From Actinoplanes sp. NBRC 103695 (GTDB lineage Bacteria > Actinomycetota > Actinomycetes > Mycobacteriales > Micromonosporaceae): a stretch of DNA of 64,000 nucleotides. The translations under genes were made by a program, and so were the position numbers. Position 1 is the stretch's first letter. Every line of letters starts with the position of its first letter. The notes under the pieces were generated by a model. It was not told the DNA's origin. It worked only from the letters and a program-made list of their open reading frames with translations, and searched no databases. The stretch is taken from NCBI RefSeq assembly GCF_030269485.1, contig NZ_BSTL01000035.1, positions 5,045-69,044 on the forward strand. The letters are read 5' to 3'. This document shows positions 41,821-53,663 of this stretch, piece by piece.

Positions 41821-43449
41821 TCACCCCATGTGCGGGTATCGCCAGTCGACCGGGGGCTCGAAGGTCTCCTTGATGGTTCTCGGCGAGACCCACCGGTAGA
41901 GGTTCAAAACGGACCCGGCCTTGTCGTTCGTGCCGCTGCCCCGGGCGCCGCCGAACGGCTGCTGCCCCACCACCGCACCGGTCGGCTTGTCGTTGAGATA
42001 GAAGTTGCCGGCCGCGAACCGCAAAGCCCCCGCGGCGGCGTCCAGCACCCTCCGGTCGGTGGCGAAGATCGACCCGGTCAGCGCGTACGGCGACACCGCT
42101 TCCGCCTGAGCCACCACAGTGTCGAAGTCACCGTCCTCATACACGTACACACCGAGAATGGGTCCGAAGAACTCGGTCGTGAAGATCTCGTGTGTCGGGT
42201 CGGTCGACTCCACCAGCGTCGGCGCGACGAACCAGCCCTCCCGGTCGTCGGCCGTGCCACCAGCCAGGACGGTGCACGAGGCGCTGTTCTTGATCCGGTC
42301 CAGGGCGGACGCGTGCTTGGCGAAGGCCCGGCCGTCGATCACCGCGCCGCCGAAGATGGACAGATCGGTCACGTCGCCGTACCGGATGCTCGCGACCGTG
42401 GCCGCCAGCCGATCCCGCAGCCCGCCCTCCCAGATGGACCGCGGGATGTAGGCGCGCGAAGCGGCGCTGCACTTCTGACCCTGGTACTCGTAGGCGCCGC
42501 GAACCATCGCCGTGTGCAGAGCGTCCACGTCGGCGCTCGGGTGCGCGAAGATGAAGTCCTTGCCGCCGGTCTCGCCGACCAGCCGCGGGTACGACCGGTA
42601 CCGCTCGATGTTCTCCCCCACCGTCCGCCACAGGTGCCGGAACGTCGCCGTCGAGCCGGTGAAGTGGATGCCGGCCAGGTCCGGGTCGCTGAGCACCACG
42701 TCGGACACCGCCAGCCCGTCGCCGGTGACCATGTTGATCACGCCCGGGGGCAGCCCCGCCGCCTCGAACAGCCGCATCGTGAAGTGCGCCGACAGCTGCT
42801 GCGTCGGCGACGGCTTCCAGATCACCGTGTTGCCCATCAGCGCCGGCGCCGACGGCAGGTTGCCCGCGATCGCGGTGAAGTTGAACGGCGTGATCGCGTA
42901 GACGAACCCCTCCAGCGGCCGGTGGTCGAACCTGTTCCACACGCCCACCGACGACTGCGGCTGCTCGCCCAGGATCTGCTGGCCGAACGCGACGTTGAAG
43001 CGCAGGAAGTCGATCAGTTCGCAGGCCGCGTCGATCTCCGCCTGCTGCGCCGACTTCGACTGACCGAGGACGGTCGCCGCGTTCAGCGTGTCCCGCCAGC
43101 CGCCGGAGAGCAGCTCGGCGGCGCGCAGGAAGACCGCGGCCCGCTCGCTGTACGGCAGCGCCCGCCACTCCGGCGCGGCCTTGCGAGCCGCCTCCACGGC
43201 CGCCGCGGCGTCCGCCTTGGTGGCGTTGCCGGTCTGACCGAGCACGTCGTGCCGGCGGTGCGGCTGAACCACGTCGATCCGCTCGCCGCCGCCCATCGTC
43301 TGCTTGCCGCCGATGGTCATCGTCAGGTCGAGCCGGTCGCCCTTCATCGCGTCCACCCGCGCTTGCAGCGAGGCTCGCTCCGGGCTGCCCGGGGCGTAGC
43401 CGCGCACCGGTTCGTTGTGCGGCACCGGCACGGAGATCTGGGCGTCCAT
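41821..43449 (-). CDS. pruA: L-glutamate gamma-semialdehyde (P5C) dehydrogenase
   Basis: 542 residues, standard for the single-function enzyme. It oxidises glutamate-gamma-semialdehyde to glutamate with NAD in proline catabolism. Motifs: the N-terminal NEPVRGYAPGSPERASL, catalytic Glu in LVGETGGKDF, catalytic Cys in YQGQKCSAASRAYIP and the C-terminal GAVVGQQPFGGARGSGTNDK. Proline dehydrogenase (putB) is not adjacent in this window. GGAG lies ahead of the ATG. Confidence 0.95.
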   Translation of the reverse strand: MDAQISVPVPHNEPVRGYAPGSPERASLQARVDAMKGDRLDLTMTIGGKQTMGGGERIDVVQPHRRHDVLGQTGNATKADAAAAVEAARKAAPEWRALPYSERAAVFLRAAELLSGGWRDTLNAATVLGQSKSAQQAEIDAACELIDFLRFNVAFGQQILGEQPQSSVGVWNRFDHRPLEGFVYAITPFNFTAIAGNLPSAPALMGNTVIWKPSPTQQLSAHFTMRLFEAAGLPPGVINMVTGDGLAVSDVVLSDPDLAGIHFTGSTATFRHLWRTVGENIERYRSYPRLVGETGGKDFIFAHPSADVDALHTAMVRGAYEYQGQKCSAASRAYIPRSIWEGGLRDRLAATVASIRYGDVTDLSIFGGAVIDGRAFAKHASALDRIKNSASCTVLAGGTADDREGWFVAPTLVESTDPTHEIFTTEFFGPILGVYVYEDGDFDTVVAQAEAVSPYALTGSIFATDRRVLDAAAGALRFAAGNFYLNDKPTGAVVGQQPFGGARGSGTNDKAGSVLNLYRWVSPRTIKETFEPPVDWRYPHMG

Positions 43450-43534
43450 CTCTTCGGTCTCCTATCTAGCTCCTTGTGGGATCGGCCTAATCCTCGCACC
43501 GGAGCGCGTCCGGCGGCGCGTACCCTGAGGCCTC

Positions 43535-44515
43535 ATGAGCGCGCAGGAGGAGACAACCGTCACGACCGAGGGTGCCTCGTTCCGCGGGCTGGCGCTCGCC
43601 ATCGCCGGATTGCTGTGGATGGCGGGGCTGCTGTGGTCGGCCCGGGCCACCATCACCGGCCGGTCGGACGTCTACATGGAGGTCACCTCCACGGCGTACG
43701 CGCTGCCCGGCGCCCTCTCGGCCAGCCTGATCGCGGGCGCGGCCGTCGCCCTGGCGGTGGTCGGCCTGATCGGTCGCCGGCGGCCCCTCGGCGCCACGAC
43801 CCGCTTCGCGGTCGCGATCGGTGCGGGATTGCTGCTGGGCGTGCTGGGCGCGCTGGTCATGCTCACGATCAACACCGAGGGCTGGGTGTACGCCGTGGTC
43901 GCCGGCTCGATCGCCGCGGCCGCCACGATCGGCGGGGCGCTCGGCGGGATCCGCCCTCCTCGGGTCATCGCGGCGGTGTGCTGGGCCGGCATCCTGGTCT
44001 TCGTGGTCGGGGTGCTCCTGACCTTCGCGCAGGGCGTGGTGTTCGGCATGTTCGGCGCCGGCGACTCGCCCGCCTCGCAGGTCGGCGCGGCCAACGGCTA
44101 CTCGCTCACCCAGGCGGTGCTCAGCGGGGTGGCGGCCGGGATTCTGGTCTACCGGCTGCTCCGCACCTCCGGGCTGCGGTGGACGTGGTTCGCGGCGGCC
44201 GGCGCCGGGCCCGGCTTGCTGCTGGTCGTCGGCGAGGTGCTGACGCGTACGGCCGGGGCCCGCGTGCTCGACCTGGCCGGCCGCGTCTCCGAACTGGAGA
44301 AGACCGTCCAGCAGATGCTCAGCGGCGCCCGCCTCAACAGCGCCATGATCATCCTCTTCGTCGGCGCGATCACGGCGACGATCGCGGTCGGCCGCACCCT
44401 CAAGCCCGCCGCCCCGGCCCTGTCGCCGCCTTCCTCTCCCGCATCCGATCCTGCCTCGCCTGCTCCCTCCGCTTCCCCCGCGGGCGAGGCCTCCCCCGAG
44501 GTGGTCCCGGAATGA
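43535..44515 (+). CDS. Multi-pass membrane protein, unknown
   Basis: 326 residues. About seven membrane helices between residues 14 and 300 (LALAIAGLLWMAGLLWSA, ASLIAGAAVALAVVGLIG, FAVAIGAGLLLGVLGALVML) and a Ser/Pro/Ala-rich cytosolic tail of about 40 residues. The family is not recognised. It overlaps the following hydrolase gene by ATGA, so the two are translationally coupled. Confidence 0.75.
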   Translation: MSAQEETTVTTEGASFRGLALAIAGLLWMAGLLWSARATITGRSDVYMEVTSTAYALPGALSASLIAGAAVALAVVGLIGRRRPLGATTRFAVAIGAGLLLGVLGALVMLTINTEGWVYAVVAGSIAAAATIGGALGGIRPPRVIAAVCWAGILVFVVGVLLTFAQGVVFGMFGAGDSPASQVGAANGYSLTQAVLSGVAAGILVYRLLRTSGLRWTWFAAAGAGPGLLLVVGEVLTRTAGARVLDLAGRVSELEKTVQQMLSGARLNSAMIILFVGAITATIAVGRTLKPAAPALSPPSSPASDPASPAPSASPAGEASPEVVPE

Positions 44516-45258
44516 GCCTTTACAGCCAGGTCCACGGGTCAGCGGTCGCCGGGACGGTGCCGTTGCTGCTGATCCACGGCGGCGGGTCGACGATCGAGAC
44601 CAACTGGTCCGCGCTGCTGCCCGAGCTCACCAAGACCCGCCAGGTGGTCGCGGTCGAACTCCAGGGCCACGGCCGCTCCCCGTGGACCGGCGGCACGGTC
44701 ACCTTCGAGAACTCCGCCGACGACGTCGCCGAGGTGCTCCGCGAGCTCGACCTGGGCCCGGTGGACGTGCTCGGCTTCAGCAACGGCGGCAACGTCGCCC
44801 TGCGTCTCGCCATGCGCCACCCCGGGCTGATCCGCCGCCAGATCGTGGCGTCCGCCTTCTACCGCCGCGACGGCCTCGTGGACGGATTCTGGGACGGCAT
44901 GGCCCAGGCCACGCTGGAGTCGATGCCCCAGCTCTACCGGGACGCCGACGCCGCCCTCAACCCCGACCCCGCCCACCAGCAGCAGCTGTTCGACCTGGAC
45001 AGCGGCCAGATGAAAAACTTCGTCGACTGGCCACCGAACGACCTGGCGTCGATCACCACACCCACGCTGATCCTGGCCGCCGACCGCGACGTGGCCACCA
45101 ACGCCCACACGGTGGAGATGGCCGCCCTGATCCCCGGCGCCCGCCTGATGATCGTCCCCGGCACCCACGGCGACTACCTGGGTGAGGCGATGGCCGCCGC
45201 GGGCGACCTGACCGCCATGCACGCCACCCTGCCCTGGCTGCTCCGCTTCCTGGCGTGA
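44512..45258 (+). CDS. Alpha/beta-hydrolase
   Basis: 248 residues from the ATG at 44512, which overlaps the preceding stop. LLLIHGGGSTIETNWSALLP (oxyanion HG), nucleophile GFSNGG, acid in LILAADRD and His in PGTHGDYLGE complete the triad. It resembles the arylesterase/lactonase-like hydrolases; the substrate is unknown. Confidence 0.87.
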   Translation: MSLYSQVHGSAVAGTVPLLLIHGGGSTIETNWSALLPELTKTRQVVAVELQGHGRSPWTGGTVTFENSADDVAEVLRELDLGPVDVLGFSNGGNVALRLAMRHPGLIRRQIVASAFYRRDGLVDGFWDGMAQATLESMPQLYRDADAALNPDPAHQQQLFDLDSGQMKNFVDWPPNDLASITTPTLILAADRDVATNAHTVEMAALIPGARLMIVPGTHGDYLGEAMAAAGDLTAMHATLPWLLRFLA

Positions 45259-45400
45259 CCACGCCTGTGGACAGCCGCCCGAAATTGTCGTAGCCGACCC
45301 CTACGTTCGACCCGCCCAGTACAGGGGTGGGGGAGGTGGCGGTGCGCGCGCGAAACGCCAAGATCAACTCAGCGCGGAAAATCGGAAATCGGAAGCGAAC

Positions 45401-45910
45401 TCAGAGCAGGTCGTCGAGCTCGCCGACCACGTACCAGGCGAGCTCGTGATCCTCCGCCCCGTCCACGGTGAACTGGGCGTCCTCGTCCCCCGCCTGGGCC
45501 TCCTCGACCACATCCACCGCCGCCGCGATGTCCTCGGCCGCCTCCGGGGCGTCGACGTGGATCGCGGCGACCTCCTTCAGCGAGACCGGCTGAGGCAGGC
45601 CCACCGTGCTCGAGCCCAGCTCGCCGCCCTCCCGCACCAGGGCGGTCGCGGGCACGTCGGCCGAGACCACGACCCGGCGGCGCGGGGCGTCCGGGTCGGC
45701 CCGGAGCAGCGACAGCGAGGCCTGGGCGGCACGGGTGAACGCGACGTACTCGAGCTCCTCCTCGTCACCCTCGGCGTACCACTCACGCAGCCCCGGTGTG
45801 ACCGCGTGCGCGACCGACGCGCCGTCGCCGAGCCGCCCCGCGGCCTTCAGCTCCGCCAGCATGGGCAGGGTGGCCGGCAGGTAGACACGAACCAGGTCGG
45901 TGATCGGCAC
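45401..45910 (-). CDS. DUF6912-type conserved actinobacterial protein
   Basis: 169 residues from the GTG at 45910. The opening RVYLPATLPMLAELKAAGRL, then HAVTPGLREWYAEGDEEELE and RRRVVVSADVPATAL, is the pattern of a widespread small actinobacterial family without known function. The acidic C-terminus ends DELAWY-like (HELAWYVVGELDDLL). It is adjacent to, and read the same way as, a rhodanese gene 10 nt upstream. Confidence 0.75.
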   Translation of the reverse strand: MPITDLVRVYLPATLPMLAELKAAGRLGDGASVAHAVTPGLREWYAEGDEEELEYVAFTRAAQASLSLLRADPDAPRRRVVVSADVPATALVREGGELGSSTVGLPQPVSLKEVAAIHVDAPEAAEDIAAAVDVVEEAQAGDEDAQFTVDGAEDHELAWYVVGELDDLL

Positions 45911-45920
45911 GCAGCCATTA

Positions 45921-46304
45921 TCAGCAACCGCAGGCGGGCGCGGTGAGCGGGTCCGGCGAACGACGCGATTCGCCGTCCGCGGAGTCCACCGGGAAGCCCT
46001 CCCGGATCCAGTACTCGATACCGCCGAGCATCTCCCGCACCTGGTAACCCCGCTGGGCGAGAGCCAGCGCGGCTTTGGTCGCTCCGTTACAACCCGGACC
46101 CCAGCAGTACGTGACCACGGGCGTCCCGTCATCGTCGGGCAGATCGGCCAGCCGGATCGCGCCCGGGATGCGCCCCTGGTCCCAGGCCTGCGGGCTGCGG
46201 CTGTCGACGACCCGGATGTGTTCCCGCTGCTGCAGGGCCGCCCGCACATCGGCGACATCGGTTTGGAAGGCGAGGCGGGCTTCGAAGAATTCGGTCGCTT
46301 TCAT
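45921..46304 (-). CDS. Single-domain rhodanese-like sulfurtransferase
   Basis: 127 residues. Rhodanese fold: VRVVDSRSPQAWDQGRIPGA-like strand, then the active loop TYCWGPGCNGATKAAL. The catalytic Cys sits in a CWGPGCNG loop, as in the GlpE-like subset with an extra Cys. The C-terminus ends in a CGC pair. It is divergent from the Lrp-type gene; regulation by that protein is likely but inferred. Confidence 0.87.
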   Translation of the reverse strand: MKATEFFEARLAFQTDVADVRAALQQREHIRVVDSRSPQAWDQGRIPGAIRLADLPDDDGTPVVTYCWGPGCNGATKAALALAQRGYQVREMLGGIEYWIREGFPVDSADGESRRSPDPLTAPACGC

Positions 46305-46397
46305 GCGTACCAAATTATGGGGTTGATCTGCGTTTTCACATGCTCGGACGACGGCTTGGGGGTGCATTGACGGGGGAATCAACGGTAGTTTGGCGGC

Positions 46398-46838
46398 GTG
46401 ACCGTGGATCGGACGGACTGGGCCTTGCTCGCCGCGCTGCAGGAGGACGGGCGGGCGAGCTTCGCCGACCTGGCGCGCACCGTGTCGATGTCGCCCAGCG
46501 CGGTGGCCGAGCGCGTGCGGCGGCTGGAGGAGGCGGGCGTCATCGCCGGCTACCGGGCGGTCGTCTCGCCGGAACAGGTCGGGCTGGGCGTGATGGCGTT
46601 CGTGCGGCTGCGCTATCCCACCGGCAACTACCGGCCGTTCCACGCACTGCTCGACACCACGCCGGAGATCATCGAGGCGCACCACGTGACCGGCGAGGAC
46701 TGCTTCGTGCTCAAGGTGCTGGCCCGGTCGATGCGGCACCTCGAGGAGGTCAACGGCCGGATCGCCGGTCTGGGCTCGGTCACGACGAGCGTGGTCTACT
46801 CGAGCCCCCTCGCCGGGCGCGCCATCGCCGTGGACTAG
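46398..46838 (+). CDS. Lrp/AsnC-family transcriptional regulator
   Basis: 146 residues. The N-terminal helix-turn-helix (DWALLAALQEDGRASFADLA, then SPSAVAERVRRLEEAGVI) is followed by the RAM/AsnC ligand domain (GLGVMAFVRLRYPTGNY, HVTGEDCFVLKVLARSMRHL). Feast/famine-type regulators sense amino acids. It is divergent from the rhodanese gene. Confidence 0.93.
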   Translation: MTVDRTDWALLAALQEDGRASFADLARTVSMSPSAVAERVRRLEEAGVIAGYRAVVSPEQVGLGVMAFVRLRYPTGNYRPFHALLDTTPEIIEAHHVTGEDCFVLKVLARSMRHLEEVNGRIAGLGSVTTSVVYSSPLAGRAIAVD

Positions 46839-46867
46839 TCTTGCGTCAAGGTTGGCACGGCCACCGG

Positions 46868-46892
46868 AGGCAAACGGTGGCAAACTGAGGTT
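46868..46892 (+). promoter_or_regulatory. GGCAAAC direct-repeat box upstream of the BldC-like gene
   Basis: GGAGGCAAACGGTGGCAAAC followed by TGAGG: two GGCAAAC half-sites exactly 10 bp apart, about 30 nt before the start codon. A near-identical box precedes the DUF6459 gene at 47456. Confidence 0.6.
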
Positions 46893-46922
46893 TCGAGGCT
46901 GCTGCGCGAGGAGACGGGTTCG

Positions 46923-47150
46923 GTGGAGTCCAGGTTCATGCTGCTGTCCGATGTGGCGGCCGAGCTGAACGTCTCCGACTCGCAGGTCTACCACATGGTC
47001 CGCAGCGGCGAACTTCCCGCGATCAAGATCGGTGGTCGCGGTCAGTGGCGCGTCGAGCGCGCCAAGCTTGAGGACTACATCGAGCAGAGGTACGCGGAAA
47101 CGGCCGACTGGGTGGCCAACAATCCGCTCTCCACTCCCGAGCCGGAGTAG
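46923..47150 (+). CDS. BldC-like MerR/excisionase-type DNA-binding protein
   Basis: 75 residues from a GTG with GAGGAG upstream. The whole protein is one winged helix-turn-helix: MLLSDVAAELNVSDSQVYHM, then RSGELPAIKIGGRGQWRV and ERAKLEDYIEQRY. Size and motif fit BldC-type developmental regulators, which bind direct repeats head-to-tail. Paired GGCAAAC boxes lie ahead of this gene and the next. It is conserved upstream of the secA region in related actinobacteria as far as I recall. Confidence 0.85.
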   Translation: MESRFMLLSDVAAELNVSDSQVYHMVRSGELPAIKIGGRGQWRVERAKLEDYIEQRYAETADWVANNPLSTPEPE

Positions 47151-47455
47151 CGTCCTCGCCGCTCATCCCCGCCCTGCTCCACCGAACCCCGCGTCGCGCT
47201 CCCCCAGCCCGCCGCGCCCTCGCCGCGCTTTTCCGGCTCGCCGCACCCCTCCCACTTTGCCGCACCCCGCACCGCGCTTTCGCCGCGCCCACTCCATTCC
47301 CGCGTTCGCGCCCTCCGCCTTGCCGCACGCTCCGGGATGGTCGGCGCCTCCTCGTCTGCTGCCATTTCGCACCTTTTGCCGCTTCCGGCCGAGCCGAACC
47401 AGGGTTATCCACAGGCATTGACCCGTGTCTCCGTCCGAGAAAAGCTTGGTTCTCG
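47151..47455. other. Pyrimidine-rich intergenic spacer
   Basis: No gene is seen. The plus strand is strongly C-rich and poor in G for about 200 bases, with repeated CCGC-rich and CTTTTCC/GCGCTTT-like words. Confidence 0.5.
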
Positions 47456-47481
47456 AAGGCAAACGTAGGCAAACGAAGGGT
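47456..47481 (+). promoter_or_regulatory. GGCAAAC direct-repeat box upstream of the DUF6459 gene
   Basis: AAGGCAAACGTAGGCAAACG followed by AAGGG: the same two half-sites 10 bp apart as at 46868, ending about 15 nt before the start codon. The shared site suggests shared control. Confidence 0.6.
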
Positions 47482-47492
47482 TTGATGCCGTC

Positions 47493-48539
47493 ATGACGAC
47501 CGTGGAGATCGCTCCGCACGGACCGCGACCCCCGATTCAGGTGCGGCCGCTGCCGAGTGTCGATCCGCCCTACGACGACGAGCTCGAACCCGGGGCCTGG
47601 GCAACGGCGAACCAGTTGGCCCTCGACTGGCCGACCCCGGGCCGCACGTGGCAACCACCCCCAACCCCAGCTGCCGAACAGTTGGCACGTCAGGTCGCCT
47701 CAGCCCGCATGGCCGCGGGCACAGCCGGCGACGCGAAGCTGGCCGTCCGAGTGTTCGTGCAGATGTTCGTGGAGGTGCTCAACGGCTACCGCCCGGCCGG
47801 CCACCTGGCCAAACTCACCGTCCCGAAACAAGCCGCCAACGTCGTCTCCGAAGCGGTAGCAGGCACCGCCCGAGTAGCCGAGATCCGCAAGGGATCGGGC
47901 CCCGGCGGCCTACGCCAGCGCCGGCCACCCCCCACCTCCGGCAGACCCCACCAAGGCAGCACCGGCGCGCGGCCCGGCCCGAGCGCGCAACCGGCCGCTA
48001 CGCCGCAAGTGCCGGGGCCGCAAGTGCCGGGGCCGCAAGTGCCGGGGCCGCAAGTGCCGGGGCCGCAAGTGCCGGGGCCGCAAGTGCCGGGGCCGCAAGT
48101 GCCGGGGCCGCAAGTGCCGGGGCCGCAAGTGCCGGGGCCGCGAGCCGGCGGCGCACCACGAGTGCCAGGGCAGCGGGCCGGCGGCACTCCTCCCGCCCAC
48201 TCGGTGCCGCAAGGTCGCGGCGCGGGGCAAGGCGAGGGGCGAGGCGAGGGGCGAGGCGAGGGGCGAGGCGGGTTCGTGCAGCGGGGTGGTTGCACGCAGC
48301 CTGCCGACGGCACCTCCAAGGGCCCGGTCGCTCACCGATCCGGCCGGGGTGAGGCCTCGCTCCGGCAGTTTCCGCGGCGGGGTGCGGTGGACGTGATGAA
48401 GTTCCACTTCTGCGAGCCGCGCCCAGGCGCCGTCGAGTCGACGATCCTCCTGCTCACCGGCGAGCGCACCTGGGCCATGGCGCTGCGCATGGAGTTGCAG
48501 GGCCGGAGATGGATGGCCGCCGCCATGCGACTGCTCTGA
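47493..48539 (+). CDS. DUF6459/Rv3235-like protein with large low-complexity insertion
   Basis: 348 residues. The family's helical N-terminal part (about 60-135: LARQVASARMAAGTAGDAKL, AVRVFVQMFVEVLNGYRPAG, then HLAKLTVPKQAANVV) and its C-terminal strand region (VDVMKFHFCEPRPGAVESTI, then GERTWAMALRMELQGRRWMA) are intact. They are separated by about 150 residues of repeat: nine QVPGP units, then GEGR units. Relatives are usually 150-200 residues without this. The role is unknown. It converges on secA. Confidence 0.8.
   Translation: MTTVEIAPHGPRPPIQVRPLPSVDPPYDDELEPGAWATANQLALDWPTPGRTWQPPPTPAAEQLARQVASARMAAGTAGDAKLAVRVFVQMFVEVLNGYRPAGHLAKLTVPKQAANVVSEAVAGTARVAEIRKGSGPGGLRQRRPPPTSGRPHQGSTGARPGPSAQPAATPQVPGPQVPGPQVPGPQVPGPQVPGPQVPGPQVPGPQVPGPQVPGPRAGGAPRVPGQRAGGTPPAHSVPQGRGAGQGEGRGEGRGEGRGGFVQRGGCTQPADGTSKGPVAHRSGRGEASLRQFPRRGAVDVMKFHFCEPRPGAVESTILLLTGERTWAMALRMELQGRRWMAAAMRLL
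48006..48140. repeat. 15-bp in-frame minisatellite (nine QVPGP units)
   Basis: Nine exact tandem copies of CAAGTGCCGGGGCCG inside the DUF6459 gene. A second array of GAGGGGCGAGGC units follows at about 48234-48270. Copy number is a multiple of whole codons, so changes would keep the frame. Confidence 0.95.
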
Positions 48540-48600
48540 CAGCCCACCGCAGGGTGGCCGCGTGGCCACCGGGCGGCGGCGACGAAGCCGAGCTGCGCGA

Positions 48601-48885
48601 CTGCTCTGACCAACCCCCAGGGCTGCCGGCTCTGACAACCCCAGGGGGCCAGCCACACGCCTCTGACCAACCCCCAGGACGGCCAGCGACACGCCGCTCT
48701 CTGACCGACTCTCGGGGCGGCCGCGCCACACGGCTGCTCTGACCGACTCTCGGGGCGGCCGCGCCACACGGCTGCTCTGACCGACTCCCGGGGCGGCCGC
48801 GCCACACGGCTGCTCTGACCGACTCTCGGGGCCGCCGCCACGGGCGGCCGCTCTGACCGACCCCCGGGGCGGCCGCCGTGCACAG
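48601..48885. repeat. 38-bp intergenic minisatellite
   Basis: Units begin CTCTGACCGACTCTCGGGGC at 48699, 48737, 48775 and 48813 (38-bp period, few mismatches), with degenerate copies before (about 48604, 48630, 48661) and after (about 48850). Each unit has GCTGCTCTGA, matching the last codons and stop of the DUF6459 gene. There are no unique spacers, so it is not CRISPR. No gene is seen between 48540 and 49533. Confidence 0.9.
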
Positions 48886-49052
48886 GGGCGGCGGACGTCC
48901 TGGGCCACACGACCGCCCGGCGCAGCACGTGCCCGTGGGCTGCGGCGGTGCGGGGTGTCGGGTGGCCCGTAGCGGTTCTTTACGGCGAGGGGACCGCCGG
49001 GCCGGCGCGCGCGAGGATGCAGGCCGCACCGCGCGACACCGACGCCGCAAGG

Positions 49053-49088
49053 CAGCAGCGCCCGGCCGATACCGGCCGGGCGCTGCTG
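49053..49088. terminator. Strong hairpin between convergent DUF6459 gene and secA
   Basis: Perfect 16-bp stem CAGCAGCGCCCGGCCG/CGGCCGGGCGCTGCTG with a four-base loop. A second hairpin, CGGCCCGCCCGG/CCGGACGGGCCG, lies at 49102-49132. They are likely terminators for both strands. Confidence 0.6.
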
Positions 49089-49376
49089 TCACTCATGCGA
49101 ACGGCCCGCCCGGAACAAGACCGGACGGGCCGCGTGGAGCAAGAACCAGACGCGCGGCCGGAGCAAAGCCGGACCCGCACCCGAGGGCAGCCCCCTGGTG
49201 CACCTGTTCCGGGGTCACGACCCGACGCGCGCCTCAACCAAGGCCGCGGACACCCGCTTCAAGGCCGAGACAGGCGCCCCAAGCAAGCCAGAACACGCGC
49301 CCAAGCAAGGCCCCCGGACACGCGCCCCGCGCGAGGCCCAGGCACGCGGCCCCGCGCAAGACCCGGACGCGCCTCA

Positions 49377-49533
49377 AACGACGTTTGGACCGACCGCCCG
49401 GGAAGGCCCGCCGGAGCGGGAGCCGCCCGGGCGGGCAGCGTCGGCGTCTGTCAGGCGGGAACGACGTTTGGACCCACCGCCCGGGAAGACCCGCCGGAGC
49501 GGGAGCCGCCCGGGCGGGCAGCGTCGGCGTCTG

Positions 49534-49542
<9 letters not shown>
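49377..49542. repeat. 83-bp tandem duplication of the secA 3' end
   Basis: Copy 1 (49377-49459) and copy 2 (49460-49542) are nearly identical, both with AACGACGTTTGGAC and CGCCGGAGCGGGAGCCGCC. Copy 2 holds the secA stop codon and its downstream hairpin, so the terminator region itself is duplicated. Confidence 0.88.
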
Positions 49543-52434
<2,892 letters not shown>

Positions 52435-52577
52435 GGGTCAGCGCTCCCCTAAACAGTCTGCCGAACCATGGTAGGCGTCTCATGGTGCCAGGCGTGAGCC
52501 GAGCCCCTTGTTAACCGCGCAAATGGCACCAAACGACACTGGCAGTTCGCTGAGAGCGGAGCGGGCATGATGGCCGC

Positions 52578-53663
52578 GTGGATTCCTTGGAGATCCCGGC
52601 CGGCGATCTGCTGCTGCGCTCGTGGCGCCCGGCGGACGCCGCCGACGTGCATCGTGCCTGCCAGGACCCGGTGCTGGCGCACTGGTCCCGGTTGCACCGG
52701 CCGTTCCCGCGGGCTGACGCCGAGAAGTTCGTGGCCGACATGATCGATTTGAACGGGCGGGACCGGGCGGTCGCCGTCGCCGTGGTGAACGCCACCGACG
52801 GCGCGTTTCTCGGGAGTGTCGACCTCCGTGGGCTGGATCTCGAACGTGGCGTCGCCGAGCTCGGTTACTGGTCGGCACCGTGGGCGCGCGGCCGGCGAGT
52901 CTCCGAGCATGCCTCGCGAGCGCTGCTGACCTGGGGTTTCGGGCATCTGGGGCTGGCCCGGGTGGATTGGCGGGCGACCGTCGGCAACCACGCGTCCCGG
53001 CTGGTCGGGCTGCGGCTGGGCTTCGCCATGATCGGGATACGTCCCGGGCGCGTCGAGGAGTGGATCGCTGCGCTCGTACCCTCGGAACTCACCGGGGCCG
53101 GGCACGAACCGGACCCGGCGGTGCGCCGCCAAGCGAGGATCTTCGGCGCGGAGCAGCCGACCCTGGACGCCGGGCCGGTGCGGCTGCGTCCCCCGGCGGA
53201 GCGGGACCGGGCGGCGATCGACGTGGCCTACGCCGACGCGGGCAGCAGGCGGTGGTACGGCGCCGGTCAGCCGGTGGACGACGCGCCGCTGGAGTGGGCG
53301 CGCGGACGTGAGGCGATCTTCGCGGTGACGGATCGTGACGACGCCTGGGTGGGCACCGCCGATCTCCGCGTGGACGGCAAGGACCCGGCGATCGGCGAGG
53401 TGGGATTTCTGGTCGCGCCGCGGGCCAGGCGCCAGGGGTACGCCTCGGCCGCGCTCCGTGAGCTCGCCCGGTGGGGCTTCGCCGAGCTGGGGCTGGTGCG
53501 CGTCCAGTGGCGCGCGGAGGTCGGCAACGAGGGATCCCGGCGGGTCGCGGAGCAGGCGGGCTTCACCGTGGAAGGCTTGCTGAGGCAGTCGCTCGCCGAG
53601 GACGGCCGCCGTTATGACTGCTGGGTGGGTTCGATGCTGAGCACAGACAAGGCGGCCGCGTGA
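52578..53663 (+). CDS. Tandem GNAT acetyltransferase (first of a pair)
   Basis: 361 residues with two GNAT domains, about 8-165 and 200-350. The first has the acceptor-side pattern LGYWSAPWARGRRVSEHASR; the second has EVGFLVAPRARRQGYASAAL, the acetyl-CoA loop, and RVQWRAEVGNEGSRRVAEQA. This matches RimJ/RimL-type N-acetyltransferases. Loop 1 (ARGRRVSE) deviates from RxxGxG/A, so the first domain may not bind cofactor. It overlaps the next gene by four bases. Confidence 0.85.
   Translation: MDSLEIPAGDLLLRSWRPADAADVHRACQDPVLAHWSRLHRPFPRADAEKFVADMIDLNGRDRAVAVAVVNATDGAFLGSVDLRGLDLERGVAELGYWSAPWARGRRVSEHASRALLTWGFGHLGLARVDWRATVGNHASRLVGLRLGFAMIGIRPGRVEEWIAALVPSELTGAGHEPDPAVRRQARIFGAEQPTLDAGPVRLRPPAERDRAAIDVAYADAGSRRWYGAGQPVDDAPLEWARGREAIFAVTDRDDAWVGTADLRVDGKDPAIGEVGFLVAPRARRQGYASAALRELARWGFAELGLVRVQWRAEVGNEGSRRVAEQAGFTVEGLLRQSLAEDGRRYDCWVGSMLSTDKAAA

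Noticed and set aside
41743..45258. Very long rightward frame opposite pruA and through the hydrolase genes
   Set aside because: Its composition is Arg/Gly/Pro/His-rich and it lies antisense to clear genes; it is a high-GC shadow. Only its last part, the hydrolase from 44512, is real.
48601..48885. 38-bp repeats as a CRISPR array
   Set aside because: Units follow each other without unique spacers, and no cas gene is near; it is a minisatellite.
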